Assembly: GCA_022841325.1 (NCBI GenBank)
Contig: JALHRS010000006.1
Coordinates: forward strand, 10,981-74,980
Direction of reading: 5' to 3'
From: Lysobacterales bacterium
GTDB lineage: Bacteria; Pseudomonadota; Gammaproteobacteria; Xanthomonadales; SZUA-5
DNA length: 64,000 nucleotides
Of the stretch, positions 47,001 to 56,098 are shown in pieces. The stretch's first letter is position 1, and the number at the start of each line of letters is the position of its first letter. The position numbers and the translations under genes are program-made. A model generated the notes under the pieces. The model was not told the DNA's origin. It searched no databases and saw only the letters and a list, made by a program, of their open reading frames with translations.

Positions 47001-48668
47001 CTACTTGCTCAGCCGCTGCAGAAGGTCCGCAGCCGCGGCGCGGGTGGCTTTGGTGATGTCGATGCCGCCGAGCATGCGCGCCAGTTCGTCCACGCGGCCG
47101 TCGCGGCTCAGGGCTTCCACCTGGGATTCAGTACTGCTCTCGGTCTTGAGCTTGCTCACCCGATAATGCTGATGGGCGCAGGCGGCGACCTGGGCCAGAT
47201 GGGTGACGCACAGCACCTGTCGGCGCTGGCCCAATTGCCTGAGCTTGCGGCCGACGATTTCGGCGACCGCACCGCCGATGCCGGAGTCCACTTCGTCGAA
47301 GACCAGCACCGGGGTGTCGTCCAGAGCAATGGTCGCGACCTTGATCGCCAGACTGATGCGCGCCAGTTCGCCGCCTGATGCGACCTTGCGCAGCGGCCGC
47401 GGCGGCATGCCGGGATTGGCGCTGACCAGGAAATCGACGCTGTCGGCGCCATGGGCCTGCGGCTGGCTGAAATCAGACTCCAGCGCGCACTCGAAGCTGC
47501 CACCCTGCATGCCGAGCTCCTGCATCAGGGCGGTGACTTCGACGGCCAGCCTGCCTCCAGCCGCGCGCCGGTTTTCGCCGAGTTCGCGGGCGGCAGCCTG
47601 ATAGCGGGTGAGGGCCTGTCCCAGCTCCGCTTCCAGCTTTTCCAGGCGCTCACCGGCGGTTTCGGCTGCGGTCAGGCGCCGGGCCATGTCCTGCCGCAGC
47701 GCATCCAGTTCATCGATGCTGACGCGGTGCTTGCGCGCCATCGCGTGCAATCGACCGAGATCGCGTTCCAGCTCGTCCAGCCGGCGCGGATCGACATCGA
47801 TGGCATCGCGGCGGCGTCGGATCAGGGACAGGGCTTCATCGACCTGTACCTGCGCCGATTCGATCATGATCGCGGCCTCGCCGAGTTCGTCATCGAAGGC
47901 CAGCAGCTTCGTCAGCTCGTGATGGGCCTGCCCGAGTTGACGCTCAACCCCGGCCTCATCGCTGGACAGCGATTCTTCCAGCCTGGACAGACCCTCGATC
48001 AATTCTCCCGCGTGCGCCAGCCGCTTGTGCTCCGAATCGAGTTCGGCCAGCCGCGAGGGTCGGGGATCGACCTGTTCCAGCTCGGTCAGCGCATGCCGCA
48101 GAAAATCGGCCAGGTCGCTGCCGTCGCGGGCATTGCCGCGCAATTCCTCGATCTGCTGTCCCAACTCACGCCAGCGCAGTGCGCAATCGCGTACCTGGCC
48201 GCGCAGGCGCTGGTTCTGGGCGTACTGGTCGATCAGATCAAGCTGGTGACTGCGCGCCAGCAGCGCCTGATGTTCGTGCTGGCCGTGGATTTCCACCAGC
48301 ATGCCGGCCAGTTCGCGCATCTGGGTCAGCGTCGCTGCTCGACCGTTGATGAAGCCGCGCGAGCCACCGTCTGCCCGCACCACCCGCCGCAACAGGCAGG
48401 CGGTGTCCTCGTCCAGTGCCTGTTCCACCAGCCACTGCCGGGCCACGGGCAGGGCGCCGAGGTCGAACTCGGCGGCGATTTCGGTGCGTTCGGCGCCGGT
48501 GCGTACGGCACCGCTATCGCCGCGCAGCCCGGCTATCAGCGATAGCGCGTCGACCAGTATCGACTTGCCGGCGCCGGTTTCGCCGGTAATGACGCTGAGC
48601 CCCGTGCTCATGGCGAGATCCACCCGACCGACCACCGCCAGATCGCGAATACTGAGACTGTGCAGCAT
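47001..48668 (-). CDS. recN: DNA repair protein RecN
   Basis: A 555-residue SMC-like ATPase acting in double-strand break repair. Walker A GETGAGKSI is near residue 30, a long coiled coil spans about 155-390, and the C-terminal head shows the signature SGGELARISLA and Walker B PVLVFDEVDSGIGG. The start ATG 48668 (MLHSLSIRDLAVV) is the family N-terminus; 41 upstream in-frame codons are discarded. No LexA-type box was recognised upstream. Divergent from hrcA. Confidence 0.95.
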   Translation of the reverse strand: MLHSLSIRDLAVVGRVDLAMSTGLSVITGETGAGKSILVDALSLIAGLRGDSGAVRTGAERTEIAAEFDLGALPVARQWLVEQALDEDTACLLRRVVRADGGSRGFINGRAATLTQMRELAGMLVEIHGQHEHQALLARSHQLDLIDQYAQNQRLRGQVRDCALRWRELGQQIEELRGNARDGSDLADFLRHALTELEQVDPRPSRLAELDSEHKRLAHAGELIEGLSRLEESLSSDEAGVERQLGQAHHELTKLLAFDDELGEAAIMIESAQVQVDEALSLIRRRRDAIDVDPRRLDELERDLGRLHAMARKHRVSIDELDALRQDMARRLTAAETAGERLEKLEAELGQALTRYQAAARELGENRRAAGGRLAVEVTALMQELGMQGGSFECALESDFSQPQAHGADSVDFLVSANPGMPPRPLRKVASGGELARISLAIKVATIALDDTPVLVFDEVDSGIGGAVAEIVGRKLRQLGQRRQVLCVTHLAQVAACAHQHYRVSKLKTESSTESQVEALSRDGRVDELARMLGGIDITKATRAAAADLLQRLSK

Positions 48669-48765
48669 GGACTTGCCTGACTCCGAGTGCCGGGGAAAAC
48701 CTGCGGCACTATCGCCGGGCAGTGCTGGGGGATGCAACTGCCCGGCGCCAGATCGAATGCCGGCT

Positions 48766-48791
48766 CTTGAGCCCGGCGACTTCGCCCCCAA
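48766..48791 (+). promoter_or_regulatory. Possible sigma-32-type promoter of hrcA
   Basis: CTTGAGC (48766-48772), a 13-base spacer, then CCCCAAGTC (from 48786) resemble the heat-shock consensus CTTGAAA and CCCCATNTA. The -10 box is weak. It lies about 55 bases before the hrcA GTG, and its geometry matches the better copies before grpE and dnaK. Confidence 0.4.
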
Positions 48792-48846
48792 GTCGGAAGC
48801 TGAATGAAGTGGCGGACTGCCGCCAACTGAAGAGGCTTATCCGACG

Positions 48847-49875
48847 GTGCATCCGCTAGACGCTCGCGCACGCAAGCTGCTCCACGATCTGATCGCCCGT
48901 TACATCGAGGCCGGTGAGCCGATTGCGTCGGCCAAGCTGGCGCGTGAGTGCGGACTGGATTTGAGCCCGGCCACCATCCGCAACATCCTGGCGGATCTGG
49001 AGGCAGGTGGATTGATCCGCTCGCCGCACACCTCGGCCGGACGCGTACCCACGCCGCGCGGATATCGTTTGTTTGTCGATTCGCTGATCGAAGTCGAGGC
49101 AGCGGCGGGGCCGCTGGTCGAGGAAATCCAGTCGCGCCTGCCGGCGCAGGCGGCGCCCGATGAGGTGCTGCGTCACGCCAGCCGGGTGCTGTCGGAGCTG
49201 ACCGGCTGCGCCGGCATCGTCTCGGTTCCCCGGCGCGAACGTCTGCCGCTGCGGCAGATCGACTTTGTGCAGCTGGCGCCCAGGCGGCTGCTGGTGATTC
49301 TGGTCTTCGATGATGGCCAGGTGCAGAACCGGCTGGTTCATACCGAGCGTGGTTTTCTGCCCGAGCAACTGCTGCGCGCCTCCGAACTGCTCAACGAACG
49401 CTTCGGCGGACAATGCCTGCCCGCCATCCAGAATCGTCTTGCTGCCGAGATGGCCGCCGCCAAGGCGGCGCTGGATGAAGCCAGCGCGCCGGTGGTGGAT
49501 GCCGCGCATTCGGCCTTGAGTGCGCCGGACGAGGATCAGCTGCTGATTGCCGGAGAAGGCCGCCTGGCGGCGCATCGCGAACTCGGCGATGCCCAGCAGC
49601 TGCGCGGACTGTTCGAGGCTTTCGAGCGCCAGCGCGACCTGCTGGAACTGGTCGAAAATGCCGTGCGGGCCGACGATGTGCGTCTGTTCATCGGCGAGGA
49701 ATCCGGTTTCGAGCCCTTTGCCGCCTGCTCGGTGATCACCTCTCCCTATCGACGCGACGGGCGGCCCATCGGCGTGCTCGGCGTCATCGGACCTACCCGC
49801 CTGGATTATCAGCGCGTCATCCCGGTGGTGAGGGCGACTGCACAGGCGGTGGGCGCGGCCTTGAATTTGGCCTGA
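48847..49875 (+). CDS. hrcA: Heat-inducible transcription repressor HrcA
   Basis: A 342-residue repressor that binds CIRCE operators, usually before groESL, and is tuned by GroEL. The winged-helix part (about 1-80) includes LSPATIRNILADLEAGGLIRSPHTSAGRVPTPRGYRLFVD; the GAF-like and dimerisation parts follow, ending in a conserved GVLGVIGPTRLDYQRVIP. GTG start. No CIRCE motif was found in this window, so its target is likely elsewhere. Confidence 0.95.
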   Translation: MHPLDARARKLLHDLIARYIEAGEPIASAKLARECGLDLSPATIRNILADLEAGGLIRSPHTSAGRVPTPRGYRLFVDSLIEVEAAAGPLVEEIQSRLPAQAAPDEVLRHASRVLSELTGCAGIVSVPRRERLPLRQIDFVQLAPRRLLVILVFDDGQVQNRLVHTERGFLPEQLLRASELLNERFGGQCLPAIQNRLAAEMAAAKAALDEASAPVVDAAHSALSAPDEDQLLIAGEGRLAAHRELGDAQQLRGLFEAFERQRDLLELVENAVRADDVRLFIGEESGFEPFAACSVITSPYRRDGRPIGVLGVIGPTRLDYQRVIPVVRATAQAVGAALNLA

Positions 49876-49888
49876 GCGTCCCCACAAC
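49860..49888 (+). promoter_or_regulatory. Sigma-32-type promoter before grpE
   Basis: CTTGAAT (49860-49866), a 13-base spacer and CCCCACAAC (49880-49888) match the RpoH consensus CTTGAAA-N13-CCCCATNTA well. The box overlaps the hrcA stop codon and lies about 40 bases before the grpE ATG. Confidence 0.65.
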
Positions 49889-49927
49889 GGCGACTACACT
49901 TTTTTCATTGCAGGGAGTGCCATCCCG

Positions 49928-50455
49928 ATGCACGCATCCCAGGAATCTGCTCGTCCCGAAGGGACTGGCGACCACGAGGCCGAGGGCTTTGCCCCGACCG
50001 ATACCGAAGAAAATCTGCTGGCGCGTATTGCCGAGCTCGAAGCTGAGCAGTTGCGCGAACGCGCCGAGGTCGAGAATCAGCGCAAGCGCTGGATGCGCGA
50101 ATTCGAGCAGGCCCGCAAGTTCGGCGTCGACCGTCTGCTCAACGATCTGCTGCCGGTGATCGACAGCCTGGAGCAGGGCATCAAGGCCGCCGAGGCCCCC
50201 GGTGCCGGTGTCGAAGCCTTGAAGCAGGGCTCGGACATGACCCTGAAACTGTTGCACAAGGCGGCCGATTCGCATGGTCTGGTCGTCGTTGACCCGGCGG
50301 GCAAGGCCTTCAATCCCGAGGAACACCAGGCCATGGGCATGCAGCCCTCGGCCGAAGTGCCCGCCGATCACGTGCTGGTGGTGCTGCAGAAGGGCTACAA
50401 GCTGCACGATCGCCTGGTGCGCCCGGCCCTGGTACTGGTCAGTTCCGGCGCCTGA
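49928..50455 (+). CDS. grpE: Nucleotide exchange factor GrpE
   Basis: A 175-residue DnaK co-chaperone that releases ADP. An acidic N-terminus and a long helix (about 28-80, LARIAELEAEQLRERAEVEN) precede the beta wing with VEALKQGSDMTLKLLHKAADSHGL and NPEEHQAMGMQPSAEVPADHVLVVLQKGYKLHDRLVRPALV, the family signature. ATG 49928 follows AGGGAG by about 11 bases. Confidence 0.95.
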   Translation: MHASQESARPEGTGDHEAEGFAPTDTEENLLARIAELEAEQLRERAEVENQRKRWMREFEQARKFGVDRLLNDLLPVIDSLEQGIKAAEAPGAGVEALKQGSDMTLKLLHKAADSHGLVVVDPAGKAFNPEEHQAMGMQPSAEVPADHVLVVLQKGYKLHDRLVRPALVLVSSGA

Positions 50456-50482
50456 ACCGTGAATGATCTGTTGTTGCCCACA

Positions 50483-50511
50483 CTTGGGCTGACAGAAATC
50501 GTCCCCATCTA
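50483..50511 (+). promoter_or_regulatory. Sigma-32-type promoter before dnaK
   Basis: CTTGGGC (50483-50489), a 13-base spacer and CCCCATCTA (50503-50511) fit the RpoH consensus; the -10 is a perfect CCCCATNTA. It lies in the 110-bp grpE-dnaK gap, about 55 bases before the ATG. AAGGAG at about 50553-50558 is the ribosome-binding site. Confidence 0.75.
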
Positions 50512-50565
50512 ATGCGTCAGTCGGGGCCAGTCCCCAGAAAGATTTCGACTTCAAGGAGCTAAACC

Positions 50566-52488
50566 ATGGGCAAGATCATCGGTATCGATCTCGGGACCAC
50601 CAATTCCTGCGTTGCCGTCATCGAAGGCGGCTCGGTCAAGGTCATCGAGAATTCAGAAGGCGACCGCACCACGCCGTCGGTGGTCGCGTTCACCAAGGAT
50701 GGCGAAGTGCTGGTCGGTGCCTCGGCCAAGCGTCAGGCCGTGACCAATGCCAAGAACACGCTGTATGCGGTCAAGCGCCTGATCGGTCGCAAGTTCACCG
50801 AACAGGTCGTGCAGAAAGACCTCGACATGGTGCCGTATTCGATCATGGCCGCCGACAACGGCGATGCCTGGATCGATGCCGGTGGCAAGAAGATGGCGCC
50901 GCCGGAGATCTCCGCGCGCGTGCTGATGAAGATGAAGAAGACTGCCGAGGACTATCTGGGCGAGCCGGTCACCGAGGCGGTGATCACGGTTCCGGCCTAC
51001 TTCAACGACAGCCAGCGCCAGGCCACCAAGGATGCCGGTCGCATCGCCGGTCTTGAGGTCAAGCGCATCATCAACGAGCCGACCGCGGCCGCGTTGGCCT
51101 ATGGTCTGGACAAGAAGGGCGCCGGCGACCGCAAGATCGTGGTCTACGATCTGGGCGGCGGCACCTTCGACATCTCGATCATCGAGATTGCAGAAGTCGA
51201 TGGCGAGAAGCAGTTCGAGGTGCTGGCCACCAACGGTGATACCTTCCTCGGTGGTGAGGATTTCGACAAGCGCGTCATCGACTTCCTGGTCGACGAGTTC
51301 CGCAAGGAGCAGGGCATCGATCTGCGCAATGATCCGCTGGCGCTGCAGCGTCTGAAGGACGCCGCCGAGCGCGCCAAGATCGAGCTCAGCTCGTCGATGC
51401 AGACCGATGTCAATCTGCCCTACGTGACCATGGATGCCAGCGGTCCCAAGCATCTGAACGTCAAGCTGACCCGTTCCAAGCTGGAGTCGCTGGTCGACGA
51501 TCTGGTCAAGCGCACCATCGAGCCCTGCCGTACCGCCATGGCCGACGCCGGCGTGCGCGTCAGCGATATCGCCGAAGTGATTTTGGTCGGTGGCCAGACC
51601 CGCATGCCCAAGGTCCAGGAAGCGGTCAAGGAGTTCTTCGGTCGCGAGCCGCGTAAGGACGTCAATCCGGATGAAGCCGTGGCCATGGGTGCGGCGATTC
51701 AGGGCGGCGTGCTGGCCGGTACCGTCAAGGACGTGCTGCTGCTCGACGTGACCCCGCTGTCGCTGGGTATCGAGACCCTGGGCGGCGTCATGACCAAGCT
51801 GATCGAGAAGAACACCACGATCCCGACCCGTGCGGCCCAGGTGTTCTCGACCGCCGAGGACAATCAGACCGCGGTGACGGTGCACGTGCTCCAGGGTGAA
51901 CGCGAACAGGCGCGCTACAACAAGTCGCTGGCCAAGTTCGATCTGGCGGGCATCGAGTCGGCGCCGCGTGGCATGCCGCAGGTCGAGGTGACCTTCGACA
52001 TCGATGCCAACGGCATCCTGCATGTCTCGGCCAAGGACAAGAAGACCGGCAAGGAGCAGCGCATCGAGATCAAGGCGGGATCCGGCCTCAGCGAGGAAGA
52101 GATCCAGCAGATGGTCAAGGACGCCGAAGCCCATCGCGAGGAAGACAAGAAGTTCCACGAGCTGGTCGGCGCCCGCAATCAGGCCGATGCCCTGCTGCAC
52201 GAGACCCGCAAGGCCGTCAAGGAAGCGGGCGACAAGGTCGACGGCGCCGCGATCGCCAAGATCGAAGCCGCCATCGCCGAACTCGACACGGCCATGAAGG
52301 GCGACAACAAGACCGCCATCGAGGCCAAGGCCCAGGCGCTGATGGAGGCTTCGCAGAGCCTGCGTGCAGCCGCCAGTGCCGGCCAGTCCGGCGGCCCCAC
52401 CCCCGAAGGCGAACCCGGCCCCAAGGCCAAGGCCGATGACGACGTCGTCGATGCCGAGTTCACTGAGGTGGATGGGGAGAAGCGTTGA
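50566..52488 (+). CDS. dnaK: Chaperone protein DnaK (Hsp70)
   Basis: A 640-residue ATP-dependent chaperone. The ATPase domain (about 1-385) shows [27 protein letters not shown] and [11 protein letters not shown]; the linker [19 protein letters not shown] leads to the substrate-binding domain, helical lid and acidic tail ending [17 protein letters not shown]. Length and all motifs are normal. It works with the adjacent grpE and dnaJ products. Confidence 0.97.
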   Translation: MGKIIGIDLGTTNSCVAVIEGGSVKVIENSEGDRTTPSVVAFTKDGEVLVGASAKRQAVTNAKNTLYAVKRLIGRKFTEQVVQKDLDMVPYSIMAADNGDAWIDAGGKKMAPPEISARVLMKMKKTAEDYLGEPVTEAVITVPAYFNDSQRQATKDAGRIAGLEVKRIINEPTAAALAYGLDKKGAGDRKIVVYDLGGGTFDISIIEIAEVDGEKQFEVLATNGDTFLGGEDFDKRVIDFLVDEFRKEQGIDLRNDPLALQRLKDAAERAKIELSSSMQTDVNLPYVTMDASGPKHLNVKLTRSKLESLVDDLVKRTIEPCRTAMADAGVRVSDIAEVILVGGQTRMPKVQEAVKEFFGREPRKDVNPDEAVAMGAAIQGGVLAGTVKDVLLLDVTPLSLGIETLGGVMTKLIEKNTTIPTRAAQVFSTAEDNQTAVTVHVLQGEREQARYNKSLAKFDLAGIESAPRGMPQVEVTFDIDANGILHVSAKDKKTGKEQRIEIKAGSGLSEEEIQQMVKDAEAHREEDKKFHELVGARNQADALLHETRKAVKEAGDKVDGAAIAKIEAAIAELDTAMKGDNKTAIEAKAQALMEASQSLRAAASAGQSGGPTPEGEPGPKAKADDDVVDAEFTEVDGEKR

Positions 52489-52505
52489 TCCTGTAGCTGT
52501 CGAGT

Positions 52506-52541
52506 GGGCGCGCGGCCTCTGGGCCGCGCGCCCTTGTCGTT
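52506..52541 (+). terminator. Strong intrinsic terminator-like hairpin after dnaK
   Basis: GGGCGCGCGGCC (52506-52517) and GGCCGCGCGCCC (52522-52533) form a perfect 12-bp GC stem with loop TCTG, followed by TTGTCGTT. It starts 18 bases after the dnaK stop, so dnaJ is probably expressed by read-through or from its own promoter. Confidence 0.75.
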
Positions 52542-52554
52542 CAGAGGCGAGCAG

Positions 52555-52661
52555 AGGAAAAAGGAAAATGGAAAAGGGAAAAAGGAAAATCAAGAGCACG
52601 CAAGTCCCAGCTTGCCGGCCGCGTGCTGTCCCTTTTTCCTTTTTCCTTTTTCCCTTTTCCT
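52555..52661. repeat. Inverted pair of heptamer arrays between dnaK and dnaJ
   Basis: Left arm: five perfect-length heptamers GGAAAAN (52556-52590). Right arm: four complementary heptamers NTTTTCC (52633-52660). The centre adds AGCACGC (52595-52601) and GCGTGCT (52621-52627). The whole can fold into a hairpin of about 100 bases or a cruciform, with purines on one arm and pyrimidines on the other. The right arm ends nine bases before the dnaJ ATG. Confidence 0.9.
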
Positions 52662-52669
52662 GATCTCAA

Positions 52670-53794
52670 ATGTCCAAACGCGACTACTACGAAGTTCTCG
52701 GCGTCCAGAAGAGCGCCACCGAGGACGAACTTAAGAAGGCGTTTCGGCGTCTGGCCATGAAGCTGCATCCGGATCGCAACCCGGATGCCTCGGCACAGGA
52801 TCAGTTCAAGGAGGCCAAGGAGGCCTACGAGGTACTGAGCAATGCCGAACAGCGGGCGGTTTACGACCGCTATGGCCATGCCGGTCTGAACAGCGGCGGT
52901 GGTCGCGGTGCCGGACCCGGTGGTCCTGATCTGGGCGACATCTTCGGCGACATCTTTGGCGACATCTTTGGCGGTCGTGGTGGCCGTGGCGGCGGCGCTC
53001 AGCGTCGCGGTTCGGATCTGCGCTTCGTCATGGAGCTGGAGCTCGAAGAAGCGGTCAACGGGGTCGAGCGCGAGATCAAGGTGCCGACGCTGGTGGGTTG
53101 CCATCATTGCGCCAGCTCCGGCTCGGCCGATGGCAAGACCGGCACCTGCAGCACCTGCGGTGGTCATGGCCGCGTGCGCATGCAGAACGGCATCTTCTCG
53201 ATCCAGCAGACCTGCCCGACCTGTGGTGGCGCCGGCCGCTCGATCAGCAATCCCTGCACCTGGTGTCAGGGCGCAGGCCGGCTGGAAGAGGAGAAGCTGG
53301 TTCGGGTGAAGGTACCGGCCGGTGTCGATCAGGGCGACCGAATCCGGCTCAGTGGCGAAGGCGAAGCCGGTCCCGCGGGCGCTGGAGCAGGAGATCTTTA
53401 CGTCGAAATCGCGGTGCGCGAGCATCCGATCTTCAAGCGCGATGGCGATGATCTCTATTGCGAGATTCCGATCCGGATCACCACCGCGGCGCTCGGCGGG
53501 GAAATGAAGATTCCGACGCTGGAAGGCAGCGCCATGCTGCGCATTCCCGATGGCACCCAGACCGGCAAGATCTTCCGGCTGCGCGGCAAGGGTGTACAGT
53601 CAGTGCGCTCGCACAGCAAGGGTGATCTGCTGTGCCGGGTGGTCGTCGAAACGCCGGTCAGGCTGACCTCGGCCCAGCGCGAGTTGCTGGCGGAGCTGGA
53701 AACCAGCTTTACCGGAGAATCGGCGGATCACAGCCCGCGCTCCAGTTCCTGGCTGGACAGCGTCAAGGATTTTTTTGGGCGCATCGGCGCCTGA
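52670..53794 (+). CDS. dnaJ: Chaperone protein DnaJ (Hsp40)
   Basis: A 374-residue class A J-protein that delivers substrates to DnaK. J domain (1-70) with HPD at about 33-35, a Gly-rich region (about 75-115), then a zinc region: [25 protein letters not shown] and CTWCQGAG, and two C-terminal beta domains. The first zinc motif departs from CxxCxGxG while keeping both Cys; the other three are canonical. No clear ribosome-binding site is visible, because the heptamer array runs up to the start. Confidence 0.95.
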   Translation: MSKRDYYEVLGVQKSATEDELKKAFRRLAMKLHPDRNPDASAQDQFKEAKEAYEVLSNAEQRAVYDRYGHAGLNSGGGRGAGPGGPDLGDIFGDIFGDIFGGRGGRGGGAQRRGSDLRFVMELELEEAVNGVEREIKVPTLVGCHHCASSGSADGKTGTCSTCGGHGRVRMQNGIFSIQQTCPTCGGAGRSISNPCTWCQGAGRLEEEKLVRVKVPAGVDQGDRIRLSGEGEAGPAGAGAGDLYVEIAVREHPIFKRDGDDLYCEIPIRITTAALGGEMKIPTLEGSAMLRIPDGTQTGKIFRLRGKGVQSVRSHSKGDLLCRVVVETPVRLTSAQRELLAELETSFTGESADHSPRSSSWLDSVKDFFGRIGA

Positions 53795-53804
53795 GGTAAA
53801 GGCC

Positions 53805-54614
53805 ATGGAAAACGCCGCGCCGGCACGCATTGCCCTGTTCGGTGCCTCCGGCAGAATGGGGATCGAGTTGCTCCGTGCTGCGCGTCGGCGCGACGACTGC
53901 GTCGTGGTGGCCAGTCTGGTGCGGGCCGCTTCGGCCTGGGTCGGAGAGCGGGTGGGTCTGACCTTTGGCGAAGACGCGCCTGACCTGGAGTTCCAGGCCA
54001 CGCTGGATCCGGAAACCGAGGTCGATGTGATCATCGATTTCTCGTCCCCTGATTCTCTGGAAACGCCGCTGGCAATGGCGCTGCAGCGACGCGTGGCTTT
54101 TGTCTGTGGAACTACGGGGCTGGATTCGCGGCACATGGCTGAACTGCAGGCGGCGGCCAGGCACATCCCGGTGTTGTGGAGCGCCAACTTCAGCCTGGGC
54201 GTGGCGCTGTTGCGCAAGATGACGGCGCTGGCCGCGGCCCAGTTGGGGCCTGATTTCGAAGCCGAGATTCTGGAGGTGCACCACCGCGCCAAGCGCGATG
54301 CGCCGTCTGGAACCGCATTGGCGCTGGGCATGGCCATCGCCGATGCCCGTCAGCATTCCTTCGCCGAAGTGGCGCGCTTTGCGCGACAGGGGCAGGGCGC
54401 CGGGCGCGAAGCGCAGGAGATCGGGTTTGCAGTGATGCGCGCCGCTGACGTGATCGGCGAGCACACCGTGATGTTTGCCTCCGAAGGCGAGCGTCTGGAG
54501 CTGACCCACCGTGCCAGCTCTCGCTCCATCTTCGCCGTGGGCGCCGTGCGCAGCGCCACCTGGCTGGCGCGACAAGGGGCCGGCTGGTACGACATCACCG
54601 ACGTGCTGGGCTGA
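53805..54614 (+). CDS. dapB: 4-hydroxy-tetrahydrodipicolinate reductase
   Basis: A 269-residue NAD(P)H enzyme of the diaminopimelate/lysine pathway. The dinucleotide loop FGASGRMG (about 12-19), FVCGTTGL, and the catalytic motif [16 protein letters not shown] (with the His-His and Lys) are present. ATG 53805 follows GAGG about 12 bases upstream; an ATG at 53775 would overlap dnaJ. The dnaJ-dapB order is common in gammaproteobacteria. Confidence 0.95.
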   Translation: MENAAPARIALFGASGRMGIELLRAARRRDDCVVVASLVRAASAWVGERVGLTFGEDAPDLEFQATLDPETEVDVIIDFSSPDSLETPLAMALQRRVAFVCGTTGLDSRHMAELQAAARHIPVLWSANFSLGVALLRKMTALAAAQLGPDFEAEILEVHHRAKRDAPSGTALALGMAIADARQHSFAEVARFARQGQGAGREAQEIGFAVMRAADVIGEHTVMFASEGERLELTHRASSRSIFAVGAVRSATWLARQGAGWYDITDVLG

Positions 54615-54643
54615 TGCAGCGCGCTTACGACAGGACAGCATCC

Positions 54644-55057
54644 ATGCTCACCCCTTTCCATCTCGCTTTTCCGGTGCACGATCTCGCCGCTGCCCGAGCC
54701 TTTTATGGCGGCGTACTCGGGTGCCCTGAAGGCCGTTCCAGCGAGCACTGGATCGATTTCGACCTGCACGGTCATCAGATCGTCGCGCATCTGGCGGCCG
54801 ACACGGGACCACGCGCCCACAATCCGGTCGATGGCCATGAAGTCCCGGTGCCGCACTTTGGGGTGGTGCTGGAGTGGGATCGCTTCCACGCCCTCGCTGA
54901 GCGTCTGCGCTCGCAGGGCATTGCTTTCGCCATTGAGCCCTACATCCGTTTTGCCGGCCTGCCCGGTGAGCAGGCGACGATGTTCTTTTACGACCCTTCG
55001 GGCAACGCGCTGGAGTTCAAGTCCTTCCGCGACTTCAGCCAGATCTTTGCGCGCTAG
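54644..55057 (+). CDS. VOC/glyoxalase-fold family protein
   Basis: A 137-residue protein of the vicinal-oxygen-chelate fold. The N-terminal [23 protein letters not shown] supplies the first metal His; [19 protein letters not shown] and [16 protein letters not shown] supply the second His and the Glu. Proteins of this shape are dioxygenase-like, but the substrate is unknown. ATG 54644 follows AGGACAG and gives the family N-terminus; the frame opens at 54614, on the dapB stop. Confidence 0.82.
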   Translation: MLTPFHLAFPVHDLAAARAFYGGVLGCPEGRSSEHWIDFDLHGHQIVAHLAADTGPRAHNPVDGHEVPVPHFGVVLEWDRFHALAERLRSQGIAFAIEPYIRFAGLPGEQATMFFYDPSGNALEFKSFRDFSQIFAR

Positions 55058-55650
55058 CGTGGTTGGGAGTCATCTGCAGGCGGCGCCGGCTCTGGCGGCG
55101 GATGCACGATCCGATGCAGGCGCTGCAAGCGGGCCTTGAACACCCGCGCTTCCCAGTCGATGAACCGCCACAGCAGATCGGCCATCAAGGCCACGATCAG
55201 CCCCACCACCACTCCGCCTATGAACAGCGCATTGGCGTAGAAGACGGCCTTGGGCAGGTGCTCGCCCATCTGCATGAATCGCATCAGGCTTGCGCCTACC
55301 CAGGCGGTGGTCGCGTAGATCGGGACCACGGTCAGCGGATTGGTGATGAACTGCAGCGCCACCATGATGGTCAGATTGGCACGAAAGGCCAGTGCCGCGG
55401 CAAAGGCGATGATGATCTGCACGCCATACAGCGGCAACAGCGAGATCACCGATCCCCAGTACAGTGCCGGAATGATCTGTGCGCGTTTGAAGGACCACAG
55501 GAAAGGCCGTTTGCGCGCGTGTTCGGCAAACCACTTGATGATCGGATAGCGATGCAGATTGCCGCGCCGCGGCAGCGGTCGCAGCAAACGCCGCAGTCTG
55601 CTGCGGCGGAGCAGCCATTGTCGCAGGAGTCGATCGTATTCGTGGCGCAT
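55054..55650 (-). CDS. DUF2062 membrane protein
   Basis: A 198-residue protein with a very basic N-terminus ([16 protein letters not shown]), then two or three membrane segments (about 62-100 and 130-162). The DUF2062 signature [19 protein letters not shown] is near residue 100. The function of the family is not established; members are inner-membrane proteins. Its 3' end overlaps the VOC gene end by four bases on the opposite strand (convergent). Confidence 0.82.
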   Translation of the reverse strand: MRHEYDRLLRQWLLRRSRLRRLLRPLPRRGNLHRYPIIKWFAEHARKRPFLWSFKRAQIIPALYWGSVISLLPLYGVQIIIAFAAALAFRANLTIMVALQFITNPLTVVPIYATTAWVGASLMRFMQMGEHLPKAVFYANALFIGGVVVGLIVALMADLLWRFIDWEARVFKARLQRLHRIVHPPPEPAPPADDSQPR

Positions 55651-56098
55651 GCCTGCAGTCTAACGTGCGCGCGCGGCAGTCAAGGCCAAGCCACCAGCAG
55701 CTGTTGATCTGGCCTTTGCATACGGATCAGCTCCGGCCGCTGGCGACGCGCGCCGCCGCCTTGGAGGGCGCCGCTTTGCGCGGCGCAACAGCGGCCGCGC
55801 AGGCGTGTGTCCCTCCTCAAAGTCGCTGCGTCCGGCTCCTGCCGGGTGTCGGGCGTACCAAGGTGTTGCACGAACGCGAGCAATTCAACGTGTTCTGTAC
55901 CTCTGAATGCTCTTCTTCGCGTCCTCTCTGCTTTTCCTTCGCGTTCTTCGCGTCCGGCTTCTGGTCCAATCTCACTTCCGGGCAGGATTGTCGCGTCGCC
56001 GTTCGTGCTGCAAGGGGGCTCCTACGGTGGGCGACTGCCGGCCCGAAGCCTGCAATGCCCACACAGCTACGCTGCTAGCATTCGACCTCCATCACTAC
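55651..56098. other. Intergenic region with repeats, between divergent DUF2062 and aminotransferase genes
   Basis: No supported gene in 448 bp. It holds a family C repeat (55763-55831) and a CT-rich segment with repeated TTCGCGT motifs (about 55915-55965), similar in reverse to 24891-24917. The aminotransferase frame is open from 55907, but the extra residues are not homologous. Promoters for both genes should lie here; none was convincing. Confidence 0.6.
55763..55831 (+). repeat. Dispersed repeat family C, copy 2
   Basis: GGAGGGCGCCGCTTTGCGCG, then GCAACAGCGGCCGCGCAGGC and GTCCCTCCTCAAAG. It matches 58413-58495 along its length. The GGAGGG start and CCCTCC end are inverted. Confidence 0.85.

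Noticed and set aside
48669-50565. CIRCE operator (TTAGCACTC-N9-GAGTGCTAA) near hrcA, grpE or dnaK
   Set aside because: No match to either half in the expected places.
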